Of a stretch of DNA of 64,000 nucleotides, positions 35,954 through 44,514 are shown piece after piece. The first letter of the stretch is position 1. Every line of letters starts with the position of its first letter. A program made the translations under genes and the position numbers. Origin of the DNA: Caldalkalibacillus salinus (GTDB taxonomy: Bacteria; Bacillota; Bacilli; Caldalkalibacillales; JCM-10596); contig NZ_JAERVL010000001.1 of NCBI RefSeq assembly GCF_016745835.1, forward strand, positions 186,001 to 250,000. Reading direction: 5' to 3'. The notes beneath the pieces were generated by a model. That model worked only from the letters and a program-made list of their open reading frames with translations, was not told the origin of the DNA and did no database searches.

Positions 35954-36484
35954 ATGCATCACGATCACCATACTTACCATACTCATCCCATGAAACCATT
36001 GTGTGAACAGCATAAGAACCAACATGTCATGCTCCACACTAACGATGGGCAAATTTTCCAAGGGATGATTGAAAACGTGGATGAAGTCAATGTTTACCTT
36101 ATCGTTCATGATGAGGATGAGCTTAGTGTTATGCCCCAGGCCATGGGAATGCCAATGCCTGACCAAATGCAACCTCAGATGCAACCTCAGATGCAACCAT
36201 ACATGCAATCACAACCTCAAATGCAGCCATACATGCAGCCTCAAATGCAACCGCAAACGAAAACCGGAAAGCCTAAGTCCGTTAGAGAAACAGAGAGTGA
36301 GAGCGTGAATGAAGAAAGAGAAGATGCAAGTGTAGTCAATGAGGATGAAAGTCGTCAATATTGGGGATACGGCTATCCGTATGGTTACTATCCTTGGTAT
36401 CCGTCCCCTAGAAGACTTATTTTGCCTCTCGCAGCATTAACAGCCCTGTCTTTACTGCCATACGGCGGGTATTATGGGTGGTAA
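35954..36484 (+). CDS. His/Gln/Tyr-rich protein with LSm-like segment, probably spore-related
   Basis: A 176-residue protein of mosaic build. Residues 1-15 are His-rich; about 17-60 (HVMLHTNDGQIFQGMIENVDEVNVYLIV) resemble an Sm/LSm-like small beta-barrel; about 65-100 are repeats of PQMQ and PYMQ; an acidic stretch follows; the end has a Tyr/Gly/Trp/Pro-rich block (GYGYPYGYYPWYPSPRR) then a hydrophobic segment (LILPLAALTALSLLPY). AGGAGGAGG precedes the ATG. Such composition is common in spore coat or exosporium proteins, but no family was identified. It is a single gene between rpmF and a germination operon. Confidence 0.75.
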   Translation: MHHDHHTYHTHPMKPLCEQHKNQHVMLHTNDGQIFQGMIENVDEVNVYLIVHDEDELSVMPQAMGMPMPDQMQPQMQPQMQPYMQSQPQMQPYMQPQMQPQTKTGKPKSVRETESESVNEEREDASVVNEDESRQYWGYGYPYGYYPWYPSPRRLILPLAALTALSLLPYGGYYGW

Positions 36485-36500
36485 AACAACATATAAAACC

Positions 36501-36535
36501 AACACTCCCAGCAGGCGTTGGGGGTGTTTTTTTGT
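36501..36535 (+). terminator. Terminator after the His/Gln/Tyr-rich gene
   Basis: AACACTCCCA (36501-36510) pairs with TGGGGGTGTT (36519-36528), one wobble pair, followed by TTTTT. Confidence 0.85.
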
Positions 36536-36564
36536 GCGTAAAAACTTAAAAACTGGGGATATTA
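36536..36564 (+). promoter_or_regulatory. Candidate forespore (sigma-F/sigma-G) promoter of the ger operon
   Basis: GCGTA (36536-36540), 15 bases, then GGGGATATTA (36555-36564), which fits GGNNANANTW exactly; the -35 has one mismatch. Germination receptor operons are forespore genes in B. subtilis. Confidence 0.45.
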
Positions 36565-36615
36565 TAACAGAATAACGTTGAAATGAAATAAAGGTCTTTG
36601 AAAAAGGGAGAAAAA

Positions 36616-37110
36616 ATGGAACAGGAGATGATAGGTTTGAAAAGTTTAAAAATACTCATCCTCATCTTGATCGCAATAGCGTTAGTTGCTGGGTGTCAGG
36701 ACAAAGAGGAACAGGGGCAAGGTGAGCAACAAAATAAACAAAAAGCGCAATCAGAGCAACAGCAAGGGAATGAACCTCAATATATCCATGCTCATTACAT
36801 GGAAGAGGAAATAGAAACGTTAGACGAGGTTGAACATTCCGTTGCTATCTTGCAAGAACAAGACGCGTATATCTCCGTAGAGTTAAGCAATCAGGTACAA
36901 GAATTGAACGAAGATGTGAAAAATAGAATCGTCAGTCTCGTGAGAACTTCAGATCAAAATGTCCAAAATATATACGTCTCAGATAACCCTGATTTGGGAT
37001 CTCGGTTTACTGGATTAGCCCGAGACATCGAGAGAGCAGAACCTGAATCATCAATTGGAGAATCGTTTGACCAAACGATTCGCAAATACTTTCCAGAGTT
37101 GAAGAGGTAG
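36616..37110 (+). CDS. YhcN/YlaJ-like sporulation lipoprotein
   Basis: A lipoprotein of up to 164 residues: hydrophobic signal (LKILILILIAIALVAGC lipobox), a Gln/Glu/Lys-rich linker, then a YhcN/YlaJ-type domain (VEHSVAILQEQDAYISVEL ... VQNIYVSDNPDLGSRF). Proteins of this family are found in the inner membrane of spores. ATG 36616 follows AAAGGGAG; TTG 36637 with AGGAG upstream would give a more ordinary signal peptide. The gene ends 7 bases before gerA, so it is the first gene of the germination operon. Confidence 0.8.
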   Translation: MEQEMIGLKSLKILILILIAIALVAGCQDKEEQGQGEQQNKQKAQSEQQQGNEPQYIHAHYMEEEIETLDEVEHSVAILQEQDAYISVELSNQVQELNEDVKNRIVSLVRTSDQNVQNIYVSDNPDLGSRFTGLARDIERAEPESSIGESFDQTIRKYFPELKR

Positions 37111-37117
37111 GCATCAT

Positions 37118-38734
37118 ATGTCTCGTCGAATGAAAAAGCCGATTCGTGCTTCGGAGCTTAAACGGCATAAAGAATTGAAAAAATATGAGGCTGAAGTGAG
37201 CAAAAACCTCGACCACATTCCATTAAGCCGTGATTTACAAGAAAACATCAAACTTGTCCGCGAAGTCTTTGGACAATCCGATGATTTGGTTATTAGGCAA
37301 ATTGAACTAGGGGGGGTTGCAACCTTAAACGCCGCCGTCATATTTCTAGATGGTTTAACCGACCGTAATGTGATTGATGAGTATATATTGAAGTCACTGA
37401 TGATGGACGTGCAAGGAAAAATTCCACAAGAGAGCAGGCAAGGTAGTGAGTCTCTTTATTTTTGGGTTAAGGAAAAAGGATTAAATATTAATGAAGTCGG
37501 TGAGACGCCTAAACTGAGGAAACTAGTGGACAGTATTTTAGGTGGCGATTGTGGGCTTCTTCTAGACCGAGTGGACCAAGCTATCCTATGTAATACAAAA
37601 GGCTGGGATAAACGAGGCATTGAAGAGCCCCAAACCGAAGCGGTTGTGAGAGGCCCCCGCGAGGGATTTGCAGAGACATTGCGCGTCAATACGGCACTCG
37701 TTCGCCGACGTTTGAAAGACCCACAATTAAGAGTGAAGAATCTTCAAGTAGGGGATAGAACAAACACAGACGTATGTCTAATGTACATAGATGGCATCGT
37801 TGAAAATAACGTGTTAGAAGAAGTGAAAACAAGGATAGAGGATATTAAGATTGATGGTGCTCTCGAAAGTGGCTACATCGAACAGTTCATTGAGGATCAT
37901 CCTTGGTCTCCATTTCCTCAGATTCAAAACACAGAGAGGCCAGATAAAGTCGCTGCGAGCTTGTTAGAAGGGAAAGTAGCTATCCTCGTTGATGGCACGC
38001 CTTTTGTTCTCATCGTACCCTGTATATTTTCTCAGTTTTATCAAAGCCCTGAAGATTATTATGAGCGTTTTATTATCAGTAGCTTGATTCGTGTGATAAG
38101 GCTCATTAGTATGTTTATCGCGTTACTGCTTCCGGCGTTGTATATCGCTTTTTCATCATTTCATCCCGAAATGATCCCTTCCAAACTGGCGATTGCTATG
38201 ACGGCGGGGCGATCTACAGTGCCTTTTCCCTCTATTGTTGAGGCACTTCTCATGGAAGTTAGTATAGAAATATTAAGAGAGGCCAGTATACGTTTACCCG
38301 GTCCCATCGGGCCCACGATCGGTATTGTTGGCGCCCTCGTCGTGGGACAGGCAGCCGTTCAGGCTGGTATTGTGAGTCCTATCATGGTGATCGTGGTCGC
38401 TTTAACAACGATCGGTTCATTTGTTTCTCCTGGGTACAACGCTGCCATTGCATTAAGAATGCTTCGTTTCCCACTTATGCTCGCTGCATCGATGTTCGGA
38501 CTTTATGGAATCATGCTTTTACTGATTGTGACGATCGTTCATTTATGTTCGATGAAGTCTTTTGGTGTCCCTTACATGGCCCCATTTAGTCCTATGCGCA
38601 TATTAGATAACAGGGATACGCTACTGCGTGCCCCTTTGTATCGCATGAAATTCCGTCCTTCACCATTTGAGCCTCAGGACGAAAATAGAATGGATGGCCG
38701 GCAATCTAATAATAAAAAGGATGGGCAAGGATAA
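37118..38734 (+). CDS. Spore germination receptor subunit A (GerA/GerKA family)
   Basis: A 538-residue A subunit of a nutrient germinant receptor. A soluble N-terminal domain (about 1-310) carries KGWDKRGIEEPQTEAVVRGPREGFAETLRVNTALVRRRLKDP; membrane segments follow from LIRVIRLISMFIALLLPALYIAF. The conserved PFPSIVEALLMEVSIEILREASIRLPGPIG is present. It belongs in the inner spore membrane with the B and C subunits encoded next. It is a paralogue of SpoVAF at 5062. The germinant cannot be inferred. Confidence 0.92.
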   Translation: MSRRMKKPIRASELKRHKELKKYEAEVSKNLDHIPLSRDLQENIKLVREVFGQSDDLVIRQIELGGVATLNAAVIFLDGLTDRNVIDEYILKSLMMDVQGKIPQESRQGSESLYFWVKEKGLNINEVGETPKLRKLVDSILGGDCGLLLDRVDQAILCNTKGWDKRGIEEPQTEAVVRGPREGFAETLRVNTALVRRRLKDPQLRVKNLQVGDRTNTDVCLMYIDGIVENNVLEEVKTRIEDIKIDGALESGYIEQFIEDHPWSPFPQIQNTERPDKVAASLLEGKVAILVDGTPFVLIVPCIFSQFYQSPEDYYERFIISSLIRVIRLISMFIALLLPALYIAFSSFHPEMIPSKLAIAMTAGRSTVPFPSIVEALLMEVSIEILREASIRLPGPIGPTIGIVGALVVGQAAVQAGIVSPIMVIVVALTTIGSFVSPGYNAAIALRMLRFPLMLAASMFGLYGIMLLLIVTIVHLCSMKSFGVPYMAPFSPMRILDNRDTLLRAPLYRMKFRPSPFEPQDENRMDGRQSNNKKDGQG

Positions 38735-40110
38735 TGGCACAAACGAAAGGGTCGACTCACACAGAAAAAAACGAACCGATTTTGGTCATCAGTCCCAGAC
38801 AGTCAGCCTCTTTGATCGCCAGTACACTGATAGGGGTCGGTGTCCTCACCTTGCCTCGTATGACAGCAGAGGATGCTCATGAAGCGGCTTGGCTCTCGAC
38901 TCTTGTGGGATCTATTGGTGCCCTCGTTGCCATTGTTGTGATTACAAGGCTCGGCATGCGGTTTCCTAGAAAGACAATCGTCGAGTACAGCGCCATTATT
39001 CTAGGTTCTGAGTCAAAAATGGGGAGAATAATGGGCAAAATTCTCTCTTTCCCCATCATTTTCACATTGCTGACCTTTTGGCTATTGGGGACGGCCTCTG
39101 TCGCAAGAACGTTTGGTGAAGTGGTCGTAAACGCTGTATTAAGAAGAACACCTTTAGAAGTCATTATTATAACCATGTTACTGATTGCGCTCGTATTAGT
39201 GATGTATGATGTCGAAGTTCTAGCCCGAACGAATGAGATACTGATGCCTTTGATCGTGATACCCGTGGTCTTAATTGCTTTGTTTTCCTATCAAAGCTTC
39301 AGTATAGAGAATGTATTACCTATTTGGCCAGCCCTAAGCATCACTGAATTTTTTTCAGGTGCCTTAATGACTTTATTCGCCTATCAGGGTTTCGAGATTA
39401 TCACCATTTTTTCAGCACATACACAGGTGTCACGAAAAAATACTAAATTTAACATGATAGGTTTAATTACCGCAGCACTTGTCTACCTGCTCATCGTATT
39501 TGCGGGTGTATCTGTATTCGGAGATGATGAATTATCCCTATTAATGTGGCCGACATTAGAGTTAGTAAAGGTCACTCAAGCGCCAGGTCTAGTATTAGAA
39601 AGGATGGAGTCTGCCTTTCTGGGGGTTTGGGTAGCCGCTGTTTTCACAACAACGGCCAATCTATACTATTGTGCCACGATCGCCGCTAGCCAATTGTTAA
39701 ATCGGAGAAAACATCGTCGTTGGTTTGGGATCGCTTTTTTGCCTATCATATTTTGGATGTCCCTTATTCCTCAGAACATATTAGAGCTATTTGAATGGCA
39801 AACATATATCGGGTACCTCGGCATCACAAGTGGTGCAGCTTTTCCAATCTTACTATTTATCATTGCGCGGTTACGTAAAAAGGGCTTCAAAACCCTCGAT
39901 GAGTCTCTAACGACAACGGCTGACAAACCGAAGATGTCCCAAGAGCAAGACAACCAAAAAGAGAAAGAAGGCATTGAGTCGGAAAATCAAGCGAATGCTC
40001 AAAAAGATCAGCAACAGTCCTCTCAGAATGAATCGTCGTCAGAGTCTACACAACAACAGAAATATAAACAACAATCAAATGATAAGAGTGGTGAGCAAGA
40101 TGAGAAGTAA
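38734..40110 (+). CDS. Spore germination receptor subunit B (amino acid permease-like)
   Basis: A 458-residue protein with about ten membrane segments, of the GerB branch of the APC transporter superfamily, which contains the germinant-binding pocket. The first segment has SPRQSASLIASTLIGVGVLTLPR. The C-terminal 65-70 residues are hydrophilic and rich in Gln, Glu, Ser and Lys, a tail longer than usual in the family. The start codon overlaps the gerA stop (TAATG), and the end overlaps gerC by 11 bases. Confidence 0.92.
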   Translation: MAQTKGSTHTEKNEPILVISPRQSASLIASTLIGVGVLTLPRMTAEDAHEAAWLSTLVGSIGALVAIVVITRLGMRFPRKTIVEYSAIILGSESKMGRIMGKILSFPIIFTLLTFWLLGTASVARTFGEVVVNAVLRRTPLEVIIITMLLIALVLVMYDVEVLARTNEILMPLIVIPVVLIALFSYQSFSIENVLPIWPALSITEFFSGALMTLFAYQGFEIITIFSAHTQVSRKNTKFNMIGLITAALVYLLIVFAGVSVFGDDELSLLMWPTLELVKVTQAPGLVLERMESAFLGVWVAAVFTTTANLYYCATIAASQLLNRRKHRRWFGIAFLPIIFWMSLIPQNILELFEWQTYIGYLGITSGAAFPILLFIIARLRKKGFKTLDESLTTTADKPKMSQEQDNQKEKEGIESENQANAQKDQQQSSQNESSSESTQQQKYKQQSNDKSGEQDEK

Positions 40111-41242
40111 GCTCTTTCTCGTTTTTCTTTTATTCGTTTTTACTTTCTCCAGTTTAACCGGTTGTTGGGACCGTCGGGAGTTAGAAGAGCGCATATCTGT
40201 AATCGCCATTAGTATAGATCAAGCAGAACCAACCGAGGAGGGAGAAGCCATGGTCCTGGTCTCCCTTCAGATTCCGATCCCAATCAAGATTTCCGGTGGT
40301 GCAGAAGGGGGTGGAGCAGGAGGGATGGATGCCGTTCGGGTCATTAGCTCAACGGGTTTTACTGTTGCAGATGCTTTCAGTAACTTACAGAAGAGACTAA
40401 ATCAACAGTTATTTTTGGGACATACCCGCGTGATCTCAGTCAGTGAAGATTTAGCGAGAGAAGGACTTGAAGAAATTTTAGATGGCTTTAGACGTGATCC
40501 CGCTTTACGTCGATTACTGTGGTTCGTCATTGTTGAAGGAAAGGCAAGAGACATGCTCTACTCCGATGCAAAATTGGAGCAAATTCCGATGGTGTATATT
40601 ATGAGTCTCATTGAAAATGGGGCTCGAGAACAGAGAATACCGGATATCACGCTCGGTCAATTCTATATTTCTGAATCAAACAATGCGATGGAGCCTATCG
40701 CCAATTACGTACGTGCTGGCGAAGAAGATATTTCGTGGGACGGTACGGCTTTATTTAATGGCACCAAGATGGTGGGGCGGTTAAATCCTATGGAAAGCTG
40801 GTATATGATGCAATTGAGAGGAGAAGGACCAGGGGGAGATAGAGTCATACATACCGGAGACGAAGAACATATGGTCATTCGCCCTAAGCAGCTGAGTACC
40901 AAGAAAAAGGTGAGCTTTCCTAAGGGTGAGGTTCATATTCACTACGACATTAGCATCGAGGCTAATCTCATAGAGAAAAATTTCAAATTAGATATGAATC
41001 GTTCTGAGGAGCTTCAATCGCTAGCTAAAATTGTAGAAAAAGAATTTGAAAAAGAAGCGCAAGAAGTCATCGAGATCCTCCAACAAGAGTACAAGACGGA
41101 CGCTTTAAGAATTGGTCGCTATATCAAAGCATATCATTACAAAGAATGGCAAGCGATGAACTGGGGGGAAGAATTTCCTAAAAGTAATATAACAGTGTCT
41201 TATGACGTCGCCTTTAGACGGACGGGCATGCAGTTAAATTAG
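40100..41242 (+). CDS. Spore germination receptor subunit C (lipoprotein)
   Basis: A 380-residue lipoprotein: signal peptide and lipobox LTGC followed by the hallmark WDRRELEER. Three mixed alpha/beta domains typical of GerC follow, with GHTRVISVSEDLAREGLEEILDGFRRDPALRR. The ATG at 40100 is chosen because it gives a normal lipoprotein signal; the earlier in-frame starts lie inside the gerB tail. It completes the A-B-C receptor. Confidence 0.92.
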   Translation: MRSKLFLVFLLFVFTFSSLTGCWDRRELEERISVIAISIDQAEPTEEGEAMVLVSLQIPIPIKISGGAEGGGAGGMDAVRVISSTGFTVADAFSNLQKRLNQQLFLGHTRVISVSEDLAREGLEEILDGFRRDPALRRLLWFVIVEGKARDMLYSDAKLEQIPMVYIMSLIENGAREQRIPDITLGQFYISESNNAMEPIANYVRAGEEDISWDGTALFNGTKMVGRLNPMESWYMMQLRGEGPGGDRVIHTGDEEHMVIRPKQLSTKKKVSFPKGEVHIHYDISIEANLIEKNFKLDMNRSEELQSLAKIVEKEFEKEAQEVIEILQQEYKTDALRIGRYIKAYHYKEWQAMNWGEEFPKSNITVSYDVAFRRTGMQLN

Positions 41243-41305
41243 TCATGGTTCAAATTATACATTTGAGATGCTCTGTAATGAGGAGAAGAAAAAATCCCGT
41301 GTACT

Positions 41306-41335
41306 GTTTAAATAGACTTCCATTTGGACATACTT
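41306..41335 (+). promoter_or_regulatory. Sigma-F promoter of the RsfA-type gene
   Basis: GTTTA (41306-41310), exactly 15 bases, and GGACATACTT (41326-41335) match the sigma-F consensus GYWTA-N15-GGNNANANTW at every defined base. It also shows that translation begins at 41411 and not at the in-frame ATG-less extension at 41324. Confidence 0.65.
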
Positions 41336-41410
41336 TCAGTAGTAGATAAAGATTCTATGAATTCTATTAATAGCATAAGCTATAAAAAACAACATTGGAG
41401 GGATGTAAAA

Positions 41411-42097
41411 ATGACTGCAACTAGACAAGACGCATGGAGCGAAGATGATGATCTATTGTTAGCTGAAGTTGTGCTTAGACATATACGTGAAGGTAGTACA
41501 CAGTTGAACGCGTTTGAAGAAGTGGGTCAAAGATTATCTAGAACAGCTGCAGCTTGTGGCTTCCGTTGGAATAGTCTTGTACGTAAAAAGTATGAGTCTG
41601 CTATACAAATTGCCAAAGCCCAACGACAGCAAAGGAAAGCGAAAGGCAAAAAACGTTTCTTTACAGAGCAAGACGAGGGCATGATGACTCAACCGGAAGA
41701 GACATATGCCATGAATGGAGCTAGCACACCCTATGAACAGGAGATATCTGATATCTCAGTTAACAGTGGATCAGAGACAACCGAAGATTCAATTGATTTT
41801 GACCAGGTGATTCGTTTCTTACGGTCTCATAAGGATAGCTTCAAGCGTGTCAAACAAATGGAAAAGGAATTACAAGAAAAGGAAGATGAAATTCAAAAGC
41901 TTCGTGAAGAAAATGAAAAGATGAGACATGACCTAGGGTCTGTACAGAATGATTACCAAACGATGAACGAGGATTATCGCGCGCTCATAAAAATAATGGA
42001 TCGTGCCCGTAAACTAGCATTTTTAGGTGAAGAACAGGAAGAAAAAATGAGCTTTAAAATGGATAAAAACGGTAACTTAGAACGAGTCGAGAAGTAA
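41411..42097 (+). CDS. ylbO: RsfA-family prespore transcription regulator (YlbO-like)
   Basis: A 228-residue protein with an N-terminal Myb/SANT-like DNA-binding domain (AWSEDDDLLLAEVVLRHIREG...TAAACGFRWNSLVRKKY), an acidic linker and a C-terminal coiled coil (about 150-205, ELQEKEDEIQKLREENEKMR). The family modulates sigma-F and sigma-G genes in the forespore; B. subtilis has RsfA and YlbO. Its place between rpmF and ylbP matches ylbO. GGAGGGA lies 7 bases before the ATG. Confidence 0.88.
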   Translation: MTATRQDAWSEDDDLLLAEVVLRHIREGSTQLNAFEEVGQRLSRTAAACGFRWNSLVRKKYESAIQIAKAQRQQRKAKGKKRFFTEQDEGMMTQPEETYAMNGASTPYEQEISDISVNSGSETTEDSIDFDQVIRFLRSHKDSFKRVKQMEKELQEKEDEIQKLREENEKMRHDLGSVQNDYQTMNEDYRALIKIMDRARKLAFLGEEQEEKMSFKMDKNGNLERVEK

Positions 42098-42126
42098 TCG
42101 ACGATAGGGACTCCCTGAATAATAAA

Positions 42127-42154
42127 AACCCTTGCCAGACGGCAGGGTTTTTTA
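42127..42154 (+). terminator. Terminator after the ylbO-like gene
   Basis: AACCCTTGCC pairs with GGCAGGGTT with one bulged base, followed by TTTT. Confidence 0.75.
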
Positions 42155-42213
42155 GGTTAGTATCGTATTTACAAATGATGTCATAGATTTCATGTCTAAG
42201 AGATGCCCTAACG

Positions 42214-42711
42214 CTAGGATGTCACAGACTCATCCTCTAGGGACTGTTCGGACACGCCTTCAGGAAGCCATATATATGGGTTCTCACCTCGGTCGCGTAT
42301 CGGGTTATATTTGACAGGTTTGAACCCCATCTTGGTCCAAAAGTCTCCTGAAGCTTGACGCGCGTTGGTTTTGACTGGCAAACCGAAACTCTTCGCAAAC
42401 TCTACTAAAGCGGTTCCATAATTGCGATTCCGATAGTCAGACAATACCTCAAGCTTCCATAGTTCTAGATAACCGTTTGCGGGGTCAAAGTACCGGTCAT
42501 ATTTGGCACTGATATTATATAAACTCATTCTAGCAACCAGCTTATCTCCGTAATAAATGCCATAAAACGGAGAATTACTATCATCTTCTATGATATTGGC
42601 TTGGAGATCCTCAAGCATAGAAAGCTCTTCAAGACCATACTCTTTAAACTTTTGAAACTCTTCTAGCGTTTTATAATTAATTAACAGACGCTTTACCTCT
42701 GGTTTCTCCAT
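42214..42711 (-). CDS. ylbP: GNAT-family N-acetyltransferase YlbP
   Basis: A 165-residue acetyltransferase closely similar to B. subtilis YlbP (RLLINYKTLEEFQKFKEYG, LSMLEDLQANIIEDDSNSPFYGIYYGDKLVARMSLY, LEVLSDYRNRNYGTALVEFAKSFGLPVKTNAR). The R/QxxGxG/A-type acetyl-CoA loop is YRNRNYG. The substrate is unknown. GGGAGG precedes the ATG on the minus strand. It diverges from the carboxylase genes, with 206 bases between. Confidence 0.9.
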   Translation of the reverse strand: MEKPEVKRLLINYKTLEEFQKFKEYGLEELSMLEDLQANIIEDDSNSPFYGIYYGDKLVARMSLYNISAKYDRYFDPANGYLELWKLEVLSDYRNRNYGTALVEFAKSFGLPVKTNARQASGDFWTKMGFKPVKYNPIRDRGENPYIWLPEGVSEQSLEDESVTS

Positions 42712-42825
42712 GATAGTGCCTCCCTTAATTATGCAATCTTACTTCTTAGTTTACTTTGTTCAACAGGATTATACAAGAGATCGTCCTTCATTTTGCTTAA
42801 AATTAAAAAAATAAAGGAATTATTT

Positions 42826-42849
42826 TTCGATATGTCGAATTGTTATGAT
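42826..42849 (+). promoter_or_regulatory. Extended -10 promoter with inverted repeat before accC-like gene
   Basis: TGTTATGAT (42841-42849) is an extended -10 element. Just upstream TTCGA and TCGAA (42826-42830 and 42835-42839) form a perfect inverted repeat around TATG, lying in the spacer where a repressor could block RNA polymerase. Confidence 0.4.
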
Positions 42850-42917
42850 AATGGAGAATCTTTTTTCAAAAATCATACTTGATTGTGAGTGATATCAAGC
42901 TAACAAGGGGTGAGACA

Positions 42918-44279
42918 ATGTCAAAAGAAAAAGTACTCATAGCAAATCGGGGTGAGATCGCGCGACGTATTATTAAAACATGTCATGACAAAGGGTACGA
43001 TACGATCGCCATTTATTCTGATGCAGATCAGGATTGGCCTTATGTACAGGAAGCGACAGAAGCCGTCCATATAGGTCCTTCTCCAGTCCTACAAAGTTAT
43101 CTTCAAATGGATCGTATCATTGATGTGGCCAAGGAACAAGGCGCTACCTATGTTCATCCAGGTTACGGTTTGCTCTCTGAAAACGATCAATTCGCTAGAA
43201 AATGTTTAGCGAAGGGCTTAACCTTTATAGGCCCCCACCCTGACACCATACAAATCATGGGGGATAAGATAAAGGCTAGAAAGAAGATGCAAGAGGCCGG
43301 CGTTCCTGTCGTGCCAGGCGTAGAAGGCGAGGCCCCAACACTTGAGGATGCCCTAAATCAAGCGGCACAGCTTGGTTACCCTGTCATGTTAAAAGCGAGT
43401 GCAGGAGGCGGTGGTATAGGCATGCAAATCTGTCAAGATGAAGAGGAGCTAAAAAAGGCCTATGAATCTGCAAAAGGGAGAGCAAAAGCTTACTTCGGCA
43501 ATGATAAGATGTTTATAGAAAAATATATCATCAACCCACGTCATATTGAAGTACAGATCCTAGGTGATACACACGGGCGTATCGTACACTTGTTTGAAAG
43601 AGACTGTTCAGTACAGCGTCGACACCAAAAAGTGATAGAAGAATCACCTTCCCCTTTTTTAGATGAGTCCACGAGGGAAGCGATTTGTACAGCAGCACTC
43701 AAAGCAGCAAAAGCTGTTGACTATGTCGGTGCAGGTACAGTTGAATTTGTTATGGGAGAAGACAAACAATTTTACTTCCTGGAAATGAACACACGTTTGC
43801 AGGTTGAGCATCCTGTAACCGAAGAATTGACCGGGTTAGACATCGTAGCTTTACAGTTACAAGTTGCCGCTGGAGAAGCATTACCCTTCAAGCAAGAAGA
43901 TGTCCGCAGGCAAGGTCATGTCATGGAGTTCAGACTCTACGCTGAGGATCCCGAGACTTTTTATCCTGCACCAGGAAAAGTAGAACGTTATGAACCAGCT
44001 GTCGGTTGTGGGGTAAGATACGATAGTGGTATTGAGAGCGGGTGTGTTATTTCTCACTATTATGATCCTATGATTGCGAAATTAATTGTAAGCGGTTCCA
44101 ACCGTTTGGAAGTCCTAGAGAAGTCAAAGTATGCATTAGAGCACACAACGCTTTCAGGTATCAAGCATAACATACCCTTTTTGCATGCAGTATTAAAGGA
44201 TGAAGCTTTTAAGAAGGGACAGTACACCACTTTATTTGTCAATGAATTACAGAAAAAAACGTCAAGTCAAAAACAATGA
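42918..44279 (+). CDS. Acyl-CoA carboxylase, biotin carboxylase subunit
   Basis: A 453-residue biotin carboxylase with ATP-grasp fold: KVLIANRGEIARRII at the N-terminus, the Gly-rich ATP loop KASAGGGGIGM, the EKYIINPRHIEVQILGD segment, and FLEMNTRLQVEHPVTEE. It carboxylates biotin on the small carrier encoded next. The ATG at 42918 follows AAGGGGTGA. The order with a separate 70-residue biotin carrier and a propionyl-CoA-carboxylase-type beta subunit resembles B. subtilis yngH-yngHB-yngE, so it is more likely for propionyl-, methylcrotonyl- or another acyl-CoA than the housekeeping acetyl-CoA enzyme. Confidence 0.9.
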   Translation: MSKEKVLIANRGEIARRIIKTCHDKGYDTIAIYSDADQDWPYVQEATEAVHIGPSPVLQSYLQMDRIIDVAKEQGATYVHPGYGLLSENDQFARKCLAKGLTFIGPHPDTIQIMGDKIKARKKMQEAGVPVVPGVEGEAPTLEDALNQAAQLGYPVMLKASAGGGGIGMQICQDEEELKKAYESAKGRAKAYFGNDKMFIEKYIINPRHIEVQILGDTHGRIVHLFERDCSVQRRHQKVIEESPSPFLDESTREAICTAALKAAKAVDYVGAGTVEFVMGEDKQFYFLEMNTRLQVEHPVTEELTGLDIVALQLQVAAGEALPFKQEDVRRQGHVMEFRLYAEDPETFYPAPGKVERYEPAVGCGVRYDSGIESGCVISHYYDPMIAKLIVSGSNRLEVLEKSKYALEHTTLSGIKHNIPFLHAVLKDEAFKKGQYTTLFVNELQKKTSSQKQ

Positions 44280-44301
44280 TTCAAGAAGGAGGATGCATAC
44301 G

Positions 44302-44514
44302 ATGCAAAAGGTAACGTCTAATATGGCAGGGAGTGTATTCCAAGTACACGTGAAAGAGGGTGATGAGGTCAAAGTGGGTCAAGATGTGATTATTTTGGAA
44401 TCAATGAAGATGGAAGTTCCTATCACAGCAGATATCGATGGCGTAGTGAAAGAGGTACGTTTCCAGGTTGGGGAATTTGTTAATGAAGGTGACGTTGTGC
44501 TTGTTCTTGAGTGA
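44302..44514 (+). CDS. Biotin/lipoyl attachment carrier protein
   Basis: A 70-residue stand-alone biotinyl domain with the attachment Lys36 in ESMKMEV. It shuttles carboxybiotin between the biotin carboxylase before it and the carboxyltransferase after it. AGAAGGAGGA precedes the ATG. It lacks the Ala/Pro-rich N-terminal half of AccB, as expected for the YngHB type. Confidence 0.9.
   Translation: MQKVTSNMAGSVFQVHVKEGDEVKVGQDVIILESMKMEVPITADIDGVVKEVRFQVGEFVNEGDVVLVLE

Noticed and set aside
35912-36208. Minus-strand open frame opposite the His/Gln/Tyr-rich gene
   Set aside because: Its His/Leu repeats are only the complement of the Gln/Met repeats on the plus strand.
36157-36260. Short repeats that look like a tandem array or CRISPR
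   Set aside because: They encode PQMQ and PYMQ repeats in the frame of the His/Gln/Tyr-rich protein; the units are too short and have no spacers.
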